Assembly: GCA_045636385.1 (NCBI GenBank)
Contig: JAZTXK010000078.1
Coordinates: forward strand, 186,001 to 250,000
DNA length: 64,000 nucleotides
Direction: 5' to 3'
From: CAG-390 sp045636385
Lineage (GTDB): Bacteria; Bacillota; Clostridia; Oscillospirales; CAG-272
Shown in pieces: positions 59,228 to 64,000 of the stretch. How positions within the stretch are numbered: position 1 is the stretch's first letter; every line of letters begins with the position of its first letter. Both the position numbers and the translations under genes were made by a program. Below the pieces are notes generated by a model. That model searched no databases and was not told the origin of the DNA. It worked only from the letters and a program-made list of their open reading frames with translations.

Positions 59228-60640
59228 TTATTTAACTTCCTCGCCGTAAAGGGCGTAGGGGTGTGTCTTGGTCACCTTGACCTCGACGTAATCGCCCTCC
59301 CGCGCCGTATCCGACGCGAAAAGGAGGATCTTATTTCCTTCGGTTCTGCCCTCAAGCATTCCGGAATTGTTTTTGCTCTGTCCCTGACAGATCACGCGAT
59401 AAGTCTTACCGAGGCATTCGGCATTCAGGCTATCTGCGATCTCAGTCTGAAGATCAAGCAGCCGGCGCATACGCTCCGCCTTGACGTCATCGGGAACGAC
59501 ATCCTCCATCTTCGCGGCGGGCGTGCCGTTTCGAGGCGAGTAGATGAAGGAAAAAACCATATCGTATTTAACGTATGAAAGAAGCTCGAGTGTCTTCTCG
59601 AAATCCTCATCGGTTTCGCCGGGGAAGGCGACTATGATATCTGTCGAAAGAGCTGCATCGGGGAGCTTTTCCTTGATGTAATCAAGGATTTCGATATACT
59701 TCTCTGCTGTGTAACCGCGATTCATTTTGCGGAGTATCTCGCTTGAACCCGACTGCAGAGGCAGGTGGAACTGACGCGCGATGTGTTCGTTTCGTGCCAT
59801 AACGTCAACGAGCTTTTTCGTTGCGTCCTTCGGGTGGCTCGTCATAAAATGAAGCTTATAATCACCTTCGATCGAGGCAAGTCGCTCGAGAAGATCGGCA
59901 AAATCACAGTTGAAATCGCATCCTCTGCCGTATGAATTGACGTTCTGACCGAGGAGGGTGATATCCTTATAACCTTCTGCGATAAGTTGACGTACCTCCG
60001 CTTCGATAGCATCGGGATGACGGCTTCTCTCGCGTCCGCGGACGTAGGGCACGATGCAGTAGGAACAGAAATTGTTGCATCCGTACATAATGCTGACCCA
60101 CGCGCGGTAATTGCTCTCGCGGACGACGGGAATATCCTCGACCACGGGAGGTCTGTCCTCGGGGATAATAAATGTTCTCTTTGCACCCGAAAGGCGTCTG
60201 TAAAGAAGCTCGGGGAGCATATAGAGATCGGAGGTTCCGAAGGTGAAATCAACGTAGGGGTATTTATGCTTGATTTCGTCGGCGCGGTGCTGTTGGGACG
60301 GCATACATCCGCAGACCGCGATTACAAGTTCTTTTTTATTAGTCTTGCAATGCTTGTACTGACCTATTAGCGACAGCGCCTTTTTCTCGGCGTGCTCGCG
60401 AACCGCGCAGGTGTTTACGACAATGAGGTCTGCATCGCTCGGTTCAGTTGTGATGGTGTATCCCATCTCGACCGCCATACCCGCGATTCTCTCGCTGTCA
60501 GCCTCATTTTGCTGGCATCCGAAGGTCTGCACGAAACATTTATAGCCCTTGCCGCCAATCAAAGAAAGCACTTTATCGGCGTGCTCCCTTCTGCCGCTCG
60601 GCAACGGTTTTCCTATATTCATTCTCTTACATTCACTCAT
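59228..60640 (-). CDS. miaB: tRNA-2-methylthio-N6-dimethylallyladenosine synthase
   Basis: MiaB is a radical-SAM enzyme that adds a methylthio group to i6A37 of tRNA. The 470-aa protein has the N-terminal UPF0004 cluster Cys (TFGCQQNEADSE, NTCAVREHAE, CGCMPSQ), the radical-SAM CxxxCxxC as YGCNNFCSYCIVP and a C-terminal TRAM domain. The length is somewhat long because of about 30 residues before the core. Its own promoters (60680-60708 and a weaker one at 60667) head the miaB-ricA-mutS-mutL-tgt run. Confidence 0.96.
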   Translation of the reverse strand: MSECKRMNIGKPLPSGRREHADKVLSLIGGKGYKCFVQTFGCQQNEADSERIAGMAVEMGYTITTEPSDADLIVVNTCAVREHAEKKALSLIGQYKHCKTNKKELVIAVCGCMPSQQHRADEIKHKYPYVDFTFGTSDLYMLPELLYRRLSGAKRTFIIPEDRPPVVEDIPVVRESNYRAWVSIMYGCNNFCSYCIVPYVRGRERSRHPDAIEAEVRQLIAEGYKDITLLGQNVNSYGRGCDFNCDFADLLERLASIEGDYKLHFMTSHPKDATKKLVDVMARNEHIARQFHLPLQSGSSEILRKMNRGYTAEKYIEILDYIKEKLPDAALSTDIIVAFPGETDEDFEKTLELLSYVKYDMVFSFIYSPRNGTPAAKMEDVVPDDVKAERMRRLLDLQTEIADSLNAECLGKTYRVICQGQSKNNSGMLEGRTEGNKILLFASDTAREGDYVEVKVTKTHPYALYGEEVK

Positions 60641-60679
60641 AACAATACTACTCGATTATACTTAATATTATATCACTTT

Positions 60680-60708
60680 ATTATACTACAAAATTGCTTC
60701 TGTGTCAA
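60680..60708 (-). promoter_or_regulatory. Promoter of the miaB-mutS-mutL run
   Basis: On the reverse strand a perfect TTGACA (60703-60708) and TATAAT (60680-60685) are spaced 17 bases apart. A second, extended -10 TGATATAAT (60667-60675) lies 13 bases further on without a clear -35. Confidence 0.85.
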
Positions 60709-60841
60709 GTGGAATTTTTATATAATGTATTTAAAAACCAATTATATGCAAACAAGGAACGTATTCACAAAAACTTCATACATTTTCATCCGGAATATGC
60801 TATAATTAAAAAGCAAGATAACATCCCAAAGGAGATGCGAT

Positions 60842-61960
60842 ATGAAATTTTCAATTAATTTTCCGGTAAGAATTATTTCGGGAAGAGATTGTGTTAAAGC
60901 AAACGCAAGCGAGCTTCTTCTCGGTAAAAAAGCTTATATAGTAACGGGTTCTGCGGGAGCTGCGGCAAGCGGCGCACTCGGTGACGTAACAAGCATCCTC
61001 ACTGAAAATGGCGTGCTTTACGAGTCATTCTGTTCCGTTCCCGCCAACCCTCCTTTGCTTGATGCTTATAACGTAGGTATTAAAGCAAAAGAATTCGGCG
61101 CCGACTTCGTTATCGGAATCGGGGGTGGCTCCGCTATGGATGCCGCAAAGGCGATCGCCGCATTTGCGGCAAATCCAAATATCGAGCCCGAAGACATATT
61201 TGATAAAAACAACCTGACGGGCGGCGCGCTTCCGATAGTTTTGATCCCGACTACTGCGGGTACGGGAAGCGAAGCAAATCCTTATTCTGTATTATCCCTT
61301 CCCGATGGCAAGAGAAAAAAGACCTACAATTCTCCCTACGCCTGGGCAAAGGTAGCGTTCCTTGATCCCAAGTATACGGAATCAATGAATTACTCCGGCA
61401 CCGTCAGCACCGCTCTTGACGCATTTGCTCACGCGCTTGAATCCTATCTTTCACCCAAAGCTGACGCGCTCTCTATGATGCTTGCAGAATATGCCGCAAA
61501 GAACATCTGGGACGTTTTAACCCAGATGCCGGATGAGTTTACGGAAGAACATCGCGATATGCTTTGTTACGCCTCCTGCGCGGCAGGTGCGGCAATAAGC
61601 ATCACAGGAACGGGCTTCCCTCACCCGCTCGGCTACAGTCTTACGATGCTTGCGGACATTCCTCACGGTCGCGCTTGTGCTGTTTTCCACGGCGATTATA
61701 TCGAATACAATATGAAAACTCCCGTAGGCGCGGAGCGTCTCAACGCTCTCGCTGCGGCGCTCGGAACCAAGCCGAAGCTTATGGCTGAATTTCTTCCCGG
61801 TCTTGCTGACGTTGATATCAAACTCAGCGAAGAAGAAATCGTAAATTACGTTAATCTTATCAAGGGCGCTAAAAACTACACCAACAGCCCGTACGTATTA
61901 AACGAAGAGGAAATGCTTGAAATCTACAGAAAGCACTTCGCTCGGAAAAGAGGTAAATAA
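60842..61960 (+). CDS. Iron-containing alcohol dehydrogenase (class III)
   Basis: The 372-aa protein has the NAD-binding GIGGGSAMDAAKA (about 92-104), IPTTAGTGSEA and the metal ligands Asp 193, His 197, His 261 and His 275. These enzymes reduce aldehydes or oxidise short alcohols or diols. Its partner downstream, an AraD-type aldolase/epimerase, suggests a small sugar-phosphate or aldehyde pathway: an aldolase could release an aldehyde that this enzyme reduces. AAAGGAGATG sits just before the start. It shares its last base with the next start. Confidence 0.88.
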   Translation: MKFSINFPVRIISGRDCVKANASELLLGKKAYIVTGSAGAAASGALGDVTSILTENGVLYESFCSVPANPPLLDAYNVGIKAKEFGADFVIGIGGGSAMDAAKAIAAFAANPNIEPEDIFDKNNLTGGALPIVLIPTTAGTGSEANPYSVLSLPDGKRKKTYNSPYAWAKVAFLDPKYTESMNYSGTVSTALDAFAHALESYLSPKADALSMMLAEYAAKNIWDVLTQMPDEFTEEHRDMLCYASCAAGAAISITGTGFPHPLGYSLTMLADIPHGRACAVFHGDYIEYNMKTPVGAERLNALAAALGTKPKLMAEFLPGLADVDIKLSEEEIVNYVNLIKGAKNYTNSPYVLNEEEMLEIYRKHFARKRGK

Positions 61961-62664
61961 TGCTCGAACAGCTTAAAAAGGAAGTATACCGCGCCAATAT
62001 GATGCTCGTTGAAAAAGGCCTTGTTATCAACACTTGGGGCAACGTCAGCGGTATTGACAGAGAAAAAGGCCTTGTTGTTATCAAGCCCTCGGGAGTTGAA
62101 TATTCGGAGCTCTCTCCCATCGATCTTCCCGTTCTTGATCTTGACGGAAATGTAATCGAAGGCAATTACAAGCCCTCCTCCGACACTGCTACTCATCTCG
62201 CGCTTTACCGTGCCTTCCCCGAGATAGGCGGTATTACTCATACTCATTCACTCTACGCAACCTCGTTTGCGCAGGCAGGAAGAGGAATCAAGGCTTACGG
62301 AACAACTCACGCGGACTATTTCCCGGGCATTATTCCCTGCTCTCGAAAAATGACTCCCGCCGAGATTGAAAAAGATTATGAGCTCAACACCGGCAACGTG
62401 ATCATCGAAACCATCTCCGATATTGGTGCTGACAAGATCCACGCATGTCTTGTCTATTCGCACGGTCCCTTCTCTTGGGGCAAGGATGCCGTCGCATCGG
62501 TAGACGCCGCGGTCGTTCTCGAGGTCGTTGCGCAGATGGCATTCAACACCGAGCTTCTCCAGACAGCAGTAAATGCAAATGGCGGAATTCCCATGCAGCA
62601 GGATCTCCTTCTCAAGCACTTCAACCGCAAGCACGGCCCTAACGCCACTTACGGTCAGAACTGA
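61960..62664 (+). CDS. araD: AraD-type L-ribulose-5-phosphate 4-epimerase / class II aldolase
   Basis: The 234-aa protein has the family blocks TWGNVSGIDRE, IKPSGVEYSEL, SSDTATHLALYRAFP and the metal His in THTHSLYA (94-96), then YSHGPFSWGKDA. It matches L-ribulose-5-phosphate 4-epimerase well, though class II aldolases share the fold. No other arabinose genes are near, so a role in a different pentose or in an aldolase pathway with the upstream dehydrogenase is possible. Its ATG overlaps the ADH stop by one base; AGG lies upstream. Confidence 0.88.
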   Translation: MLEQLKKEVYRANMMLVEKGLVINTWGNVSGIDREKGLVVIKPSGVEYSELSPIDLPVLDLDGNVIEGNYKPSSDTATHLALYRAFPEIGGITHTHSLYATSFAQAGRGIKAYGTTHADYFPGIIPCSRKMTPAEIEKDYELNTGNVIIETISDIGADKIHACLVYSHGPFSWGKDAVASVDAAVVLEVVAQMAFNTELLQTAVNANGGIPMQQDLLLKHFNRKHGPNATYGQN

Positions 62665-62677
62665 TCGAATTTAATAT

Positions 62678-62713
62678 AAAAACGAGTCGGTATCAAATAC
62701 CGACTCGTTTTTA
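62678..62713. terminator. Bidirectional terminator between araD and cardiolipin synthase
   Basis: AAAACGAGTCGGTAT (62679-62693) pairs perfectly with ATACCGACTCGTTTT (62697-62711) over 15 bp, 3-base loop. Confidence 0.95.
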
Positions 62714-64000
62714 TTAAAGCAACGGTGCGATCAGGCGCATAATGCTGTTAAGGAGTCTTCTTAAAACTCCGGCCTTGCAATCCGCCAAACGTATTTCTTT
62801 ACATTCACCGAGAGTGGCAAGGAAATCTTCTTTAGCTGCTATTACAGCCGAACAACCGTACAGCATAGTACCGCATTCAAAGTGCAAATACAGGCTTCGG
62901 AAATCAAGATTAGCAGTGCCGATGCTCGCCACCTCATCATCGCTGACAAAAATCTTTGAATGAATAAATCCCGGTGTATATTCGTATATACGCACTCCGC
63001 CCTTGATAAGATCATAATAATACGATTGGGTGGTAATATGTACCAGCCTCTTATCCCATTTGTGCGGAGTAATTATTCTGACGTCAACACCGCTTTGAGC
63101 CGCGAATATCAAAGCGTTCAGCATACTGTCGTCTATTATAAGATACGGCGTGCAAATATATAGATACCTCTTTGCACCGTGTATCATTCGCATATATATT
63201 CGTTCGCAAACCTGATCTTTGTCAAGCGGGCTGTCGCAGTAAGGCTGTACGTAGCCGTCATTAATTTCGACAATCGAAGATTCGTCTTTGTACCGATAAA
63301 TGTCCTGACCTTCAACATCAACGTCCGGCTCGGGCGAGGTCAAAAGCCACATTTTGAGGAATATTACGGTAAGTGACCAAGCACCTTCGCCTATAAGCCC
63401 GACAGCGGAATCCTTCCAATGCCCGTATTTTTCAATCTCGTTGATATATTCGTCCGCGAGATTGATTCCGCCCGTAAAGGCTATCTTGCCGTCAACCGAG
63501 CAGATCTTTCTGTGGTCGCGGTTGTTCTGCAAGCCGGTGAGCAGAGGTCTGAAGCGGTTGAAGGCGCGGCATTCTATTCCCTTTTCCGCCATCATCTCGG
63601 GATAATTTTTGGGCAGAGTAAATATACAGCCGAAATCATCGTATATTATCTTTACATCAACGCCCGACGAAGCCTTTTCTTCGAGTATTTCGAGCACGGA
63701 ATCCCACATTTTTCCTTCGCCGATAATAAAGTACTCAAGGAAAATATATCTTTCGGCGCTCCTTAGCGCCTCGAGAAAATCTTCGTAAAAATCTTCTCCC
63801 GTGGGATAATACTTTGTAACGGTATTATTGCTCACCGGGAAGCCCGAATGGTCGGCGAGATAATCGATCGTGGTTTTATGATTCGGATGATCGCAAGCCG
63901 CGAGATCTGATATTTCCTGTGTTTTTTCATTAAGAACACGAGTCTTGTTCTCTATCTGAAGCATATAAGGCTCCATTAATTTCATAGACCCCTGAATTGA
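62714..64000 (-). CDS. cls: Cardiolipin synthase (phospholipase D family), 5' end outside window
   Basis: This membrane enzyme joins phosphatidylglycerol molecules to cardiolipin. The visible 429 codons run from base 64000 to the stop and include both HKD motifs: DHRKICSVDGKIAFTGG and the second FIHSKIFVSDDEVASIGTANLD, plus YFPTGEDFYE-like YYPTGEDFYEDFLEAL and YDDFGCIF. The frame stays open above the ATG at 63985, and full-length relatives have about 60 more N-terminal residues with two helices, so I treat it as cut by the window end. The terminator after araD serves it as well. Confidence 0.88.
   Translation of the reverse strand, partial: SIQGSMKLMEPYMLQIENKTRVLNEKTQEISDLAACDHPNHKTTIDYLADHSGFPVSNNTVTKYYPTGEDFYEDFLEALRSAERYIFLEYFIIGEGKMWDSVLEILEEKASSGVDVKIIYDDFGCIFTLPKNYPEMMAEKGIECRAFNRFRPLLTGLQNNRDHRKICSVDGKIAFTGGINLADEYINEIEKYGHWKDSAVGLIGEGAWSLTVIFLKMWLLTSPEPDVDVEGQDIYRYKDESSIVEINDGYVQPYCDSPLDKDQVCERIYMRMIHGAKRYLYICTPYLIIDDSMLNALIFAAQSGVDVRIITPHKWDKRLVHITTQSYYYDLIKGGVRIYEYTPGFIHSKIFVSDDEVASIGTANLDFRSLYLHFECGTMLYGCSAVIAAKEDFLATLGECKEIRLADCKAGVLRRLLNSIMRLIAPLL

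Noticed and set aside
1..64000. tRNA genes, CRISPR arrays, insertion sequences, phage
   Set aside because: No T-loop-like GGTTCGAATCC-type motif, spaced short repeat array, transposase or integrase was seen on either strand.

Overview
The window looks like one chromosomal segment from an endospore-forming member of the class Clostridia, probably an anaerobic gut or gut-like bacterium. The evidence is sporulation genes (spoIVA, a SpoIIP-type gene), formate-tetrahydrofolate ligase, the nusB-xseAB-ispA-tlyA-nadK-argR-recN gene order, a single-chain alpha2-type glycyl-tRNA synthetase, tandem gltX/glnS, many threonine- and glutamate-rich lipoproteins and moderate GC. I cannot name a genus. No tRNA, rRNA, CRISPR array, phage or insertion sequence was seen.

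Layout. (1) 1-14403, minus strand: a long co-directional run from a strong promoter before nusB, through a Kae1-like paralogue, xseA, xseB, ispA, tlyA, nadK, argR, recN, argS, yebC, a flippase and a sulfatase to fhs, which is cut by the window start. (2) 14404-21560: an orphan membrane protein; an XRE regulator operon with two lipoproteins (a duplicated Cys/His module and an endonuclease/phosphatase fold); xpt; spoIVA; an FkbM-like methyltransferase. (3) 21565-29993, minus: metallophosphoesterase-coaD-rsmD-uvrC, HPr, two DUF4330 proteins with an O-antigen-ligase-like protein, and trmD-rimM. (4) 30118-32351: yajC, a TIGR04086 membrane protein and a small protein resembling the front domain of the SCIFF radical-SAM maturase, then convergent spoIIP. 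(5) 32352-39620: four orphan solute-binding lipoproteins; three are tandem paralogues, each with its own promoter and terminator. (6) 39632-47958, plus: MBL hydrolase-gltX-glnS-DUF1294-DUF896, then tsaE-tsaB-rpiB-ispD-ispF-rpe. (7) 47972-50442, minus: a two-gene AT-rich islet with a double-GNAT acetyltransferase behind an attenuator-like leader and an XRE-TPR regulator. (8) 50451-60708, minus: glyQS, a divergent LCP protein, tgt, mutL, mutS, a ricA-like gene and miaB. (9) 60842-64000: iron alcohol dehydrogenase plus AraD-type epimerase/aldolase, and a cardiolipin synthase cut by the window end.

How they work together. Most genes serve core processes: translation and tRNA modification (argS, gltX, glnS, glyQS, trmD, tgt, miaB, tsaE/tsaB), DNA repair (recN, xseAB, uvrC, mutSL), isoprenoid supply (ispA, ispD, ispF; dxs is absent from its usual place) and the cell envelope. 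The accessory interest lies in the yajC/SCIFF-relic locus, the tandem solute-binding lipoproteins, the XRE/Cys-module lipoprotein operon and the GNAT/XRE islet with its leader RNA. Many promoters here share the extended -10 sequence TGATATAAT.
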